DNA of 64,000 nt from Paenibacillus tyrphae (GTDB taxonomy: Bacteria > Bacillota > Bacilli > Paenibacillales > NBRC-103111): assembly GCF_024158745.1 (NCBI RefSeq), contig NZ_JAMZAW010000010.1, forward strand, positions 186,001 through 250,000. Reading direction: 5' to 3'. This document shows positions 51,498 to 58,730 of this stretch, one piece after another. Below the pieces are notes generated by a model. It had not been told where the DNA came from. It made no database searches and saw only the letters and a program-made list of their open reading frames with translations. Position 1 is the stretch's first letter; each line of letters opens with the position of its first letter. The position numbers and the translations under genes were made by a program.

Positions 51498-51530
51498 AGA
51501 CTGGCCAATCCGGCAATCGCGAATTGCCAT
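51477..51530 (-). CDS. Candidate leader peptide of EF-G-binding protein gene
   Basis: AGGGAG lies nine bases before an ATG at 51530 that opens a 17-codon frame, MAIRDCRIGQSHAKPYF. Its last codons lie in the arm TGCAAAGCC that takes part in two competing stems, so a ribosome paused at the end of the frame would change the fold. A second frame of 29 codons starts at 51496 but lacks a good ribosome site. Confidence 0.6.
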   Translation of the reverse strand: MAIRDCRIGQSHAKPYF

Positions 51531-51562
51531 CCGTACCAACTCCCTCGTTCTTACTTACGATT

Positions 51563-51591
51563 AGTATAAACAAAACAAATGTCTGTAGCAA
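51563..51591 (-). promoter_or_regulatory. Sigma-A promoter of the EF-G-binding protein gene
   Basis: On the minus strand TTGCTA (51591-51586), 17 bp, then TATACT (51568-51563). Transcription would begin near 51556, giving a leader of about 200 nt. Confidence 0.6.
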
Positions 51592-51621
51592 GAACAAGAC
51601 TTCATTCCAATCCCCGCCGAT

Positions 51622-51658
51622 ACAAAAAGGATGCCTTCACCTCATGTGAACGGCATCC
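51622..51658 (-). terminator. Intrinsic terminator
   Basis: On the minus strand GGATGCCGTTCAC pairs with GTGAAGGCATCC and is followed by TTTTTG. It ends the lipoprotein gene at 51667 and insulates the next promoter. Confidence 0.88.
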
Positions 51659-51666
51659 ATTATTTC

Positions 51667-52113
51667 TTAAGGAGTTAAGCTCTGGACTTTATCCTGAATT
51701 TTAGTAACCTGGTTCAGCGTGTCGATGAACTGGGAATTTTCGATCGCCTTCCAGTCGATAGCGCCGTTGTTGATCTTCTCCAAGTATCCGTTAATCTCCT
51801 TCGTCAGCGTTTCGTTATAGCCGACCAGCTGCCCATGAACGTCTTTGGCAAAATCGGGAGCTTGAAGCGCATTGAATTTTGCAATCCGCTCCTTCATACC
51901 GGTCAACTCGTTCTTCAATGTCGTTCTGGCTTCGGGATCGGTAACTGCCTGCCCGGCAAGCGCCGGCAATTGTTCCGCAAGCCGCGTAGTGTCATTGATA
52001 AAGTTGGTAGCTTCTTCCACATAGTTTAACGTATTGTTTACTTTGTCGACGAGCCCACAGCCTGACAACAGACCGACTGCAAGCACAAGCAAAAGCATGA
52101 TTTTCAGTTTCAT
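51667..52113 (-). CDS. DUF6376 lipoprotein
   Basis: This is a 148-residue lipoprotein (lipobox LLSGCG). The mature protein is helical, with the DUF6376 pattern VNNTLNYVEEATNFIND, LPALAGQAVTDPEART and FNALQAPDFAKDVHGQLV. The family is restricted mainly to Bacillales and has no assigned function. It is the downstream neighbour of the CPBP protease gene on the same strand. Confidence 0.88.
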   Translation of the reverse strand: MKLKIMLLLVLAVGLLSGCGLVDKVNNTLNYVEEATNFINDTTRLAEQLPALAGQAVTDPEARTTLKNELTGMKERIAKFNALQAPDFAKDVHGQLVGYNETLTKEINGYLEKINNGAIDWKAIENSQFIDTLNQVTKIQDKVQSLTP

Positions 52114-52178
52114 CCTCCGGACCTCCGACTTTTTTTACAAGGTAATACTGATCTAAGCCCGCTCCGGTTTCAAAAAAA

Positions 52179-53069
52179 CTATAAGGACCGCGGTTCCTGA
52201 ACCGGCCGTTCGCCTTTTCCGGGAAGGGTTCGAATGATCGTCCATTGCTTTCTCGTAACCATGAACGCCACCGCCAGCAAAGCAAGGGCAACGAAAACAC
52301 CAGACTCTCCCGTCCACAGCAAAGCCGACTCCCCTTTGGTAAACAGGTCGAAGACGTTCTGGGTAATGGCATTCCATGAGGCATGCAGCAAGACGGCCGG
52401 CCAAATACTTCCCGATGTCAAACGGAGATACGCCATCACATACCCGAAGGACGTGACCGTGACCATAAACAGCAAGATCGACAAAAGAAGGAACGGACCG
52501 GCGTAATATACTCCGGCTACCATGAGAGGCAGATGCCACGCGCCCCACACCAGTCCGCTTACAAGAACAGGCCGGGGAACCCGGGCATCGATCAGGCGCG
52601 TGAGCATGTAGCCGCGCCACCCCACTTCCTCACCAAAGCTTCCAATCAATCCTCGAATCGTTCCGAGGGTTGCATTCGCTAGCAAAAGGAGGACAAACAA
52701 AACAAGAGGAGGAGCGTTTAAATACGTAGCGGGTGCGGCAAATTGCGCGAGTCCGGACATCCATGCTATGCCATAGGCCGCCAGATCGACCGCTATCGGC
52801 AGGAGAAGCACGATCGGTATGAATTTAAGAGTACGTCTTCCCCCCAGGCGAAGTGAGATGTCGGCTAAACCTTCGCGCAACACCAAACGCGATAATAAAG
52901 ACGCCAAGGCGGGCGTCCACATTAGAAAAAGCACCCATTTGCCGTCGTGGAGACTCAGCCAGTAACCCACACATGAAAGAGGAACGAGCAAAGCAAAAAA
53001 GACCGTAAGCCCGCGTCGGGCAGACCGAACGCGATGTTGCGCCATCTCGCTATTTGAGGTTGTCATCAT
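52179..53069 (-). CDS. CPBP-family intramembrane protease
   Basis: This is a protein of 296 residues with eight or so membrane segments. The CPBP (CAAX protease and bacteriocin-processing) motifs are present: EEVGWRGYML with the paired glutamates and arginine, WGAWHLPLM, and HASWNAI. These proteins cleave within or near the membrane and include bacteriocin-immunity proteins. AAGGAGTG supports the ATG at 53069. A short palindrome TTACAT-TT-ATGTAA lies about 45 bp upstream and may be regulatory. Confidence 0.92.
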   Translation of the reverse strand: MMTTSNSEMAQHRVRSARRGLTVFFALLVPLSCVGYWLSLHDGKWVLFLMWTPALASLLSRLVLREGLADISLRLGGRRTLKFIPIVLLLPIAVDLAAYGIAWMSGLAQFAAPATYLNAPPLVLFVLLLLANATLGTIRGLIGSFGEEVGWRGYMLTRLIDARVPRPVLVSGLVWGAWHLPLMVAGVYYAGPFLLLSILLFMVTVTSFGYVMAYLRLTSGSIWPAVLLHASWNAITQNVFDLFTKGESALLWTGESGVFVALALLAVAFMVTRKQWTIIRTLPGKGERPVQEPRSL

Positions 53070-53299
53070 CAAACACTCCTTGTCGTCGCGGCTCCCACAG
53101 GAACCTAAAGTCAATAATTACATTTATGTAAATTCAATCCTCATTATAACATCATCTCTCGTCTATAGAACGGCCTGAAGTCTAACCAAGACCTAGGGTA
53201 CTGCTGGCCTCTGAACGGAAATTACAAGTCGGTCGCCTCGTGAAGGATAACGGTCATGATATGGCTGGCTTAAAGGCTTGAAACATACCCTGGCGCATC

Positions 53300-53869
53300 T
53301 TAATAATCTAGTAGGCGTCCATGATCATGCCATTGACCGTACATTTTGTTTTCTCTAGTGTTTGTTATGAATTTGTCTAATCTGCTCCTAAATAATTCCG
53401 GCTGATTTTTAATGCTTTGTATCGTATCGATCCGAACTCTTTTATAAAGAGCTGGAAATGCCATAAAATTCTCATGCACTTGCTTTTCCTCTTTTAGCCT
53501 TTGCTCTATATCCCTATCTATTTTAAAAGAATCGTAGTCCATATCAGGAAGAACCTTTCTCCCTTCTTCCCTCATTAACCCCAACTTTTCGAGGCGTCGG
53601 ACACGTTCTTTATTCAATTCAGTCCATGAACTTTTTTTGCTTCTAGGAGACAGTCTCTGCGCCAGCTCAGTTTCAGACATTTTCTTTTTAATTCCATCGA
53701 TCCATCCAAAGCACAGAGATTCTTCGACCGCGTCCAAATATAGTAACGTTTCTGGATTTGGTGTCATACTAACGACTACCCAACAAGATTTTTGGGTTTT
53801 ACAATTTTCCTGTAGCCAGACCCTCAAATCTTCTCTCGATTTTACTGGAATTAGATTTTCAATTTCCAT
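53300..53869 (-). CDS. YdeI/OmpD-associated family protein
   Basis: This is a 189-residue protein. Typical family stretches are the start VKSREDLRVWLQEN, AVEESLCFGWIDGIKKKM, RLSPRSKKSSWTELNKERV and the LEKLGLMREEGRKV segment. YdeI-like proteins are small cytoplasmic proteins linked to stress and bacteriocin protection in enterobacteria; the role here is unknown. The gene is a little more AT-rich than its neighbours. It is monocistronic. Confidence 0.9.
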   Translation of the reverse strand: MEIENLIPVKSREDLRVWLQENCKTQKSCWVVVSMTPNPETLLYLDAVEESLCFGWIDGIKKKMSETELAQRLSPRSKKSSWTELNKERVRRLEKLGLMREEGRKVLPDMDYDSFKIDRDIEQRLKEEKQVHENFMAFPALYKRVRIDTIQSIKNQPELFRSRLDKFITNTRENKMYGQWHDHGRLLDY

Positions 53870-53912
53870 AGATAAAATACATTCTCCCTTCTAGGTATGG
53901 AGAGTAATTGTA

Positions 53913-53950
53913 AAAAGGTCGATTTCTCCGTTCTCGGAAATATCGACCTT
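53913..53950 (-). terminator. Intrinsic terminator of DinB copy 2
   Basis: On the minus strand AAGGTCGAT pairs with ATCGACCTT (arms at 53950 and 53916) and is followed by TTT. Confidence 0.8.
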
Positions 53951-53984
53951 GTTATATCACAAAATACTCTTTCGACGTCAGAGA

Positions 53985-54500
53985 TTAAATGGATTCCGCA
54001 GATTGCTGATACCAAAAAAGTGAATAATCGTTCATCGTGGATGCGTGGCCCAGTTGGCGCAGCATGGTCGAAATATTGCCTCGGTGGTAGGTACCGTGGT
54101 TGACCGCTTGCAGCACAATTTCCGATAATCGAGTGTTGCGTGTTCCGGCGTACGGATTCTCAAGCACAATAATTTGCTCCAAGTCGTGTTGGTTTCGGAA
54201 CCATGCTCTGTATTCTTGCGCTAACTCACTAAAGGCATTCGCGAAATCATCGACAGAGTACCGAAGTGTTTCTTGTTGAAGTGGAAGGCACTCTTCCAGC
54301 GCCTTGGGCATACTGGTACCTTTCAGAACCTGAAGCCAACACTTGTCGATCGCATAGATATGCGCGAACGCTTCGCCAATGGTGGGAAACGAGGTGTTTA
54401 CTTCTTGTTGCAGTACCGAGGACGGAAGCTCCTTGATTCGTCCCAAGAGGGTTTGAGTAGCCCACGCATGGTAGTCGAACATTTGTACCGGGTGATTCAT
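53985..54500 (-). CDS. DinB-family protein, copy 2
   Basis: This is a protein of 171 residues, closely similar to copy 1 (43087-43593): shared ENPYAGTRNTRLSEIVLQAV, NHGTYHRGNIS and the FWYQ end. Metal-binding histidines are expected in HIYAIDK and NHGTYHRGN. The start at 54500 follows AAAGGAG; the longer frame has no site. A WYL regulator precedes it, with a hairpin between, so it is probably the regulator's target. Confidence 0.9.
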   Translation of the reverse strand: MNHPVQMFDYHAWATQTLLGRIKELPSSVLQQEVNTSFPTIGEAFAHIYAIDKCWLQVLKGTSMPKALEECLPLQQETLRYSVDDFANAFSELAQEYRAWFRNQHDLEQIIVLENPYAGTRNTRLSEIVLQAVNHGTYHRGNISTMLRQLGHASTMNDYSLFWYQQSAESI

Positions 54501-54563
54501 TTGGATCGTCTCCTTTTGACTTGTCATGGATTTGATTTTGTTCCTGCAGTTATAATAAAAAAA

Positions 54564-54591
54564 GATGTATGACAACAGTCTGTCATACATC
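54564..54591. promoter_or_regulatory. Perfect 11-bp inverted repeat upstream of DinB copy 2
   Basis: GATGTATGACA, six bases, TGTCATACATC, followed on the minus strand by TTTTTTATT. It overlaps the stop codon of the WYL regulator. Its core TATGACA-ACAG is shared with 43647-43674. Confidence 0.65.
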
Positions 54592-55500
54592 ACCATAAAG
54601 TTTGAGCGCATTCTGAAGTTGTTCTTTTACGATGCCACGCAGTGCAGGGGGTTCGAGAACTTCGGCGCCGCTGCCAAAACTCAGCAGAATTGTCCAAAGC
54701 CATCGTGCTTGCAATGGCTGATAAACAGGAATTCGCAGCGTCATGCTCCCATCATTATGAAATTGCTTATCAGCCTGATGAAACTGATCCATCACTTCCG
54801 CCAAAGCCTCCGGCCACACCCGGATCACCACATCCTCCAACTGATCTTGCCATCCCTTGTTTGACAAAGCAGCCTCTTCCGGCACCTCATGATGCGGCTC
54901 GAAAGTTTCCTGAGTCAGGAACAAGTTCAACATCCGGGATAGTCGGAACTCTCGATAATCCCTTCGTGTTCGGCAAAACCCATAAACGTACCAATTACGA
55001 TATTTAAAATGAAGCCGCAGCGGTTCCATATCACGGGTCGTACGTTCATTCTTTACATTGATATAATCAAAGCGGACGATATTTCGCTGGGTAATGGCCA
55101 TGCGTAAATGACGAAGCGCGTCGGGCTCCGTGCGGCGGGTTTCCAAGTCCACGGACAGACTCGTGGTCCGATGCTCCGGTCCGATCGTCTGCAGTCGTTC
55201 GATGGTCCCCTGCGCACGCTCGTCTTCAAACACGGTGGTGAGGCTTCTGAGCACGGTAATCAGGGAATTGACATCGTACGAACCGAGCAGGCTTTTATCC
55301 ATTTTGTATCCGTCCATCATGCCATATCCGCCTTTAGCTCCCTGATACGATACGACCGGGAAGCCTGCAGCGCAGATCACATCGATATCCCGATAGATGG
55401 TTCTTTGGGAAACTTGAAACTCTTCAGCCAGCATGGAGGCAGACAAAACTTCGTGATTCAGCAGCTTGTAGATTATGGAGATCAATCGTTCCAATTTCAT
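54583..55500 (-). CDS. WYL-domain (YafY-like) transcription regulator
   Basis: This is a 305-residue protein. An N-terminal helix-turn-helix (LISIIYKLLNHEVLSASMLA, VSQRTIYRDIDVIC) is followed by a WYL domain (RNWYVYGFCRTRRDYREFRL) and a C-terminal WCX region. Such regulators often sit beside DinB genes. It is probably cotranscribed with, or controls, the DinB gene through the hairpin between them. Confidence 0.93.
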   Translation of the reverse strand: MKLERLISIIYKLLNHEVLSASMLAEEFQVSQRTIYRDIDVICAAGFPVVSYQGAKGGYGMMDGYKMDKSLLGSYDVNSLITVLRSLTTVFEDERAQGTIERLQTIGPEHRTTSLSVDLETRRTEPDALRHLRMAITQRNIVRFDYINVKNERTTRDMEPLRLHFKYRNWYVYGFCRTRRDYREFRLSRMLNLFLTQETFEPHHEVPEEAALSNKGWQDQLEDVVIRVWPEALAEVMDQFHQADKQFHNDGSMTLRIPVYQPLQARWLWTILLSFGSGAEVLEPPALRGIVKEQLQNALKLYGDV

Positions 55501-55667
55501 GTATATCCCCGCCCGTTAGTCCATTTCGTATTACTGCTCATTATTGTATCACGCTTCGCCTGATGCCGCCGAACCCGCGTTAGTAACCATCACCTAGCCC
55601 CACTAGACATGATAGGCACCAAAACTGGCCTAACGACCGTTTAGCATCAGGAACATGTTCAGTAGAC

Positions 55668-55703
55668 AAAAAAGAGCCGGCCATCCGCACGGGACGTCGG
55701 CTC
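55668..55703 (-). terminator. Intrinsic terminator of the MutS2-like operon
   Basis: On the minus strand GAGCCG pairs with CGGCTC (arms at 55703 and 55674) and is followed by TTTTTTGTC, after the acyl carrier protein gene. Confidence 0.8.
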
Positions 55704-55708
55704 ATGTT

Positions 55709-55987
55709 TCAATGTTCCATTCCGGAATAAGTCCCGTACGGCAAGCTCCTGCTCTCTTCGATAAACGAGACGATACGGTCTACGCTCGATAACGACTCGA
55801 TCGTCAGGTCCTCCTCATCGAATGATACTTGAAACTCCTGCTCCAGCCAGGCGATCAACCGGACCACCGTAACGGAATCCAACACGCCCTGAGGGCCCAG
55901 CAACCATGTAGACCGCTCCACTTCCGGCGTGCCGAGCAATTGAGCTACGATAGCCATAACCTTCCGTTCAATTTCTTCACGATTCAT
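55709..55987 (-). CDS. Acyl carrier protein-like protein
   Basis: This is a 92-residue four-helix protein with the phosphopantetheine site in GVLDSVTVVRLI (Ser after Asp) and a third helix DEEDLTIESLSSVDRIVSFI, as in standalone acyl carrier proteins. Its ATG overlaps the FkbH-like stop by four bases. FkbH-like enzymes load a three-carbon glyceryl unit onto exactly such a carrier protein, so the two very likely work together. It ends the operon. Confidence 0.9.
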   Translation of the reverse strand: MNREEIERKVMAIVAQLLGTPEVERSTWLLGPQGVLDSVTVVRLIAWLEQEFQVSFDEEDLTIESLSSVDRIVSFIEESRSLPYGTYSGMEH

Positions 55988-57042
55988 CCTAAGGTTCTCC
56001 CTTCCGCTTGCTTAAAATGTCCCGTTTTTACGGCAATCCAATCCGGTGCGCAATACGCGGACGGCAACGGCAGCGCGTAGATCGAATCACGCTCCCGCTT
56101 CTCCTTCCGGGTAAACCCAAGCAGTTGCAAAAGCATCAGCGCCGGCCGGTTACGGCCTGTGGCTCGGTAGGTGCAGAACGCTTCATGTATTGCCGGATGC
56201 TCCTGCTGCGTCAGATTCAGCACCGTCCCGAGAAACGCGGTTCCAATGCCGCGCCCTTCGATGCGGCAAGAGATGCCGAACAACCGGATGTCCAGCCGTC
56301 CTTCCCCATAGTCAAGCATGGCTGCCCCGACAATGCCGTGGTCGCCGAACCGGTCCTTCAGCTCCGCGACATAAAGCCCTTTCGCAGGCGATTCCAGATA
56401 AGAGCGGACGACGTCCTCCGACATCCGCTCCGTGAAATTATTGAATTGATTCGTTCTCGCTGCCAGCTCGAAGGCCCGGTCAAGATCCTCCTCGCATGCA
56501 GTGCGTACCTCCAGCTCCATAAAGCAGGAGCGCAAAAAGTCTTCCCGCGACCCGGCAAACGTCTGCTCCGCCGTTGTCCGCTCGAAGCGGGAAAGCATCA
56601 TCTCGCGGCGTCTCCCCGCCTCCCGCGTCAGCTTCCCAGCTTGGAACTCGGGGTGTCCGGCGAGCTCCAGCGCCTCATGCGCGCCGTAGACGGTCAGCTC
56701 CGGCAGATACGTTCCCGCCTCATAGCGTTCGAACGGATTGTCGTCGATGAACGCTACCGCATCCAGCCCAATATTCAGCTCGCTTGCGATCCGCCGGATG
56801 CCTTCCGCCTTCGCCCCCCATCCGATCTGGGGATACAGAAAATAATGGCCGATACCTAGTTCCTCCAATTTCGCCATCGCCAGCTCATGGTCGTTGCGGC
56901 TCGCTACGCTCTGCAAAATGCCGCGCCCGTCCAACCGCTCCAGCACCTCGCGAATGCCGGGACGCAGCACTACTTCTTCGTCGTCGGCTAGCGTTCCGTA
57001 CCATAACGTTTCGTCCAAATCCCATATCAGACATTTGATCAT
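55984..57042 (-). CDS. FkbH-like HAD-IIIC protein, glyceryl-ACP forming
   Basis: This is a 352-residue protein. An N-terminal HAD domain has motif I IWDLDETLWYG (Asp8, Asp10), ASRNDHELA and FIDDNPFER; the C-terminal half looks GNAT-like (GIGTAFLGTVL), as in FkbH proteins. In known systems FkbH makes glyceryl-ACP from 1,3-bisphosphoglycerate for polyketide starter units, methoxymalonyl-ACP or tetronates. No polyketide synthase or ketosynthase is in this window, so the glyceryl unit may be used elsewhere. It is translationally coupled to the carrier protein gene. Confidence 0.88.
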   Translation of the reverse strand: MIKCLIWDLDETLWYGTLADDEEVVLRPGIREVLERLDGRGILQSVASRNDHELAMAKLEELGIGHYFLYPQIGWGAKAEGIRRIASELNIGLDAVAFIDDNPFERYEAGTYLPELTVYGAHEALELAGHPEFQAGKLTREAGRRREMMLSRFERTTAEQTFAGSREDFLRSCFMELEVRTACEEDLDRAFELAARTNQFNNFTERMSEDVVRSYLESPAKGLYVAELKDRFGDHGIVGAAMLDYGEGRLDIRLFGISCRIEGRGIGTAFLGTVLNLTQQEHPAIHEAFCTYRATGRNRPALMLLQLLGFTRKEKRERDSIYALPLPSAYCAPDWIAVKTGHFKQAEGRTLG

Positions 57043-57061
57043 GCCACCTATCCTCCGCAGC

Positions 57062-57547
57062 CTAAGCTTCCTGATCCTGCACCTTGTACTCCATCGTCAG
57101 ATGGGTCGGTGCAAAGCCGTAATTTTTATACAGCACGCGCATGGGCAGATTGCTGACGTGCACATGCCCGACGATGCGCCGGGCTTTCTGCCTGCCGGCA
57201 TAAGCCATCCCCGCCTCGAACAAAGCCGTCACCGCCTCCGTACCGCGGCATGATTCGGCGGCGTAAAAGCTTTTGAACTGGATGTAATTTTCTTTCGTCA
57301 CAAAATTCTCTTTGAGCGTCATCCAGAGCCAGCCGGCCACCCGGCCTTCCAGCTCCAGGACGAGCATGCCTTCCTGTTCGCGAGGTATCGCTTTTTCCAG
57401 CTTACGCCGGTGGAACTCCAGATCCGTTACCGCCTCGTCGCCAAACGAAATGACGGATATTTCCTTCTCAAATTCGGCTACTGACGCCAAGTCCTTCTGC
57501 TCGATCGGCCGGATATTCATCTTGTCTTCTTCTCCTTTTTGAGCCAT
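57062..57547 (-). CDS. GNAT acetyltransferase
   Basis: This is a 161-residue GNAT-fold protein: a first strand MNIRPIEQKDLASVAEF, a central GRVAGWLWMTLKEN, a motif-A-like ESCRGTEAVTALFEAGMAYA and a final strand NLPMRVLYKNYGFAPTHLTM. The substrate is unknown. Position between a BpsA-like gene and an FkbH-like/carrier pair suggests acylation of an amine with acetyl-CoA or with the carrier-bound unit; both are guesses. GAGGTGA precedes the first ATG, so I keep the longer start over the one at residue 10. Confidence 0.82.
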   Translation of the reverse strand: MAQKGEEDKMNIRPIEQKDLASVAEFEKEISVISFGDEAVTDLEFHRRKLEKAIPREQEGMLVLELEGRVAGWLWMTLKENFVTKENYIQFKSFYAAESCRGTEAVTALFEAGMAYAGRQKARRIVGHVHVSNLPMRVLYKNYGFAPTHLTMEYKVQDQEA

Positions 57548-57561
57548 GATTCACCTCATGC

Positions 57562-58725
57562 TTACACGCTCTTCTTTTCGATCAATTGAAACGTATCGTT
57601 CTTGCAGCGGGAACATCCTTGATTTTTGAGCTGCTCGATCGTGGGCACGTCGCCTTGGAAGCCGACGTAGACCGTTTCCCCGCACTGCTGGCAGCGGTAA
57701 GTACGCAACGTCCGCTTGACTTCGCCCGTATACAGCGCATCTTCGAAAGCGTCGGCGTATTCGGAACGAGTCTGCTCCGTCGTCTTCAGAACGATCATTT
57801 GACTCCGATTCGCGATCATTTCCGCACCTTCGTACTCGTTAAAGCGCGGGAACGTGGCGCTGACCATGAGCCCCATCCGCACAAACTCCCGCTGCATCGC
57901 CAGCATGAACTCCGGAGATTTATGGGCGAAAGACAAGAAGATCGGCGCCCCTTTCCTCTTTTTCAAGCCGCTGATGCCGCGGGAAAGGAACAGTGTCATG
58001 CCCTGCAGCGTATAAGGCGGATCGGTGAAGAAGCAGTCGTATTGTCCTTGCCATTCCTCGGCCAGCGGCTGCCGCAAATCCCAGCGGCGGCATTGGATGG
58101 GCAGCCCTTCTCTGGCTGCGGTCTCTCCGATATAGCTCAGGAACCGCTCGTCGATATCGACAACGTCGATCCTCGTTTTCGAATGTCCCTCCGGAAAGAG
58201 CTTCCGGAGCAAAAAGCCGAGCGACACGCTGACCAGATCGTCGTCCCCGATGCAGAGCACGCGCTTTCCGATCAACGCCTGCTGCTTCAAGCACAGGACG
58301 GCGCGGCGCAGACTCGTTTCTGCGGTGCATTTCGATTGATCGATCCGGACGTCCACCTGCGGCCGCAAGCGAAATAGTTCCAGAAGCTCGCTTAGCACGT
58401 CGGCCAGCTCGGCCTTCCAATCCGCATCGGCTGCCGTCAGCTTCAGGTACAGGCTCTTGTTTATTCCGCCGTATCCCAGCTCTTGCTCAATCCATGCCGT
58501 TCCCGCCTTGCTGCAGCGCGTCCCGTTCTCTTGCGTCAGCGCACCTGCTTTGACGAGCTCTTTCTTGATGGCGGCGGCTACGGGAACGGGCAGCAGCGTC
58601 TTACGCGCCAGTTCCTTGGTTGAAATGCCCGGGCTGAAATAGCATTCCAGCAAAAGCTGCTCGATGACGGCGGAACCTTCTTCCAAACGGACATTCGCGC
58701 TGATTTCATCCAAATAATTTTTCAT
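57562..58725 (-). CDS. BpsA-like (bis-aminopropyl spermidine synthase family) protein
   Basis: This is a protein of 387 residues. Residues about 10-95 are a winged-helix-like start, and the core has the family's VRIDQSKCTAETSLRRAVLC, a Rossmann GDDDLVSVSLGFLLR, and TDPPYTLQGMTLFLSRG. A C-terminal zinc ribbon (CQQCGE and CSRCKND) is extra. Archaeal and thermophile BpsA adds aminopropyl groups to spermidine to make branched polyamines; the DPPY motif also recalls amino-methyltransferases, so the reaction here is open. Polyamines bind ribosomes, which may link it to the upstream ATPase gene. ATG at 58725 is five bases after the MutS2-like stop. Confidence 0.82.
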   Translation of the reverse strand: MKNYLDEISANVRLEEGSAVIEQLLLECYFSPGISTKELARKTLLPVPVAAAIKKELVKAGALTQENGTRCSKAGTAWIEQELGYGGINKSLYLKLTAADADWKAELADVLSELLELFRLRPQVDVRIDQSKCTAETSLRRAVLCLKQQALIGKRVLCIGDDDLVSVSLGFLLRKLFPEGHSKTRIDVVDIDERFLSYIGETAAREGLPIQCRRWDLRQPLAEEWQGQYDCFFTDPPYTLQGMTLFLSRGISGLKKRKGAPIFLSFAHKSPEFMLAMQREFVRMGLMVSATFPRFNEYEGAEMIANRSQMIVLKTTEQTRSEYADAFEDALYTGEVKRTLRTYRCQQCGETVYVGFQGDVPTIEQLKNQGCSRCKNDTFQLIEKKSV

Positions 58726-58730
58726 TCCGA

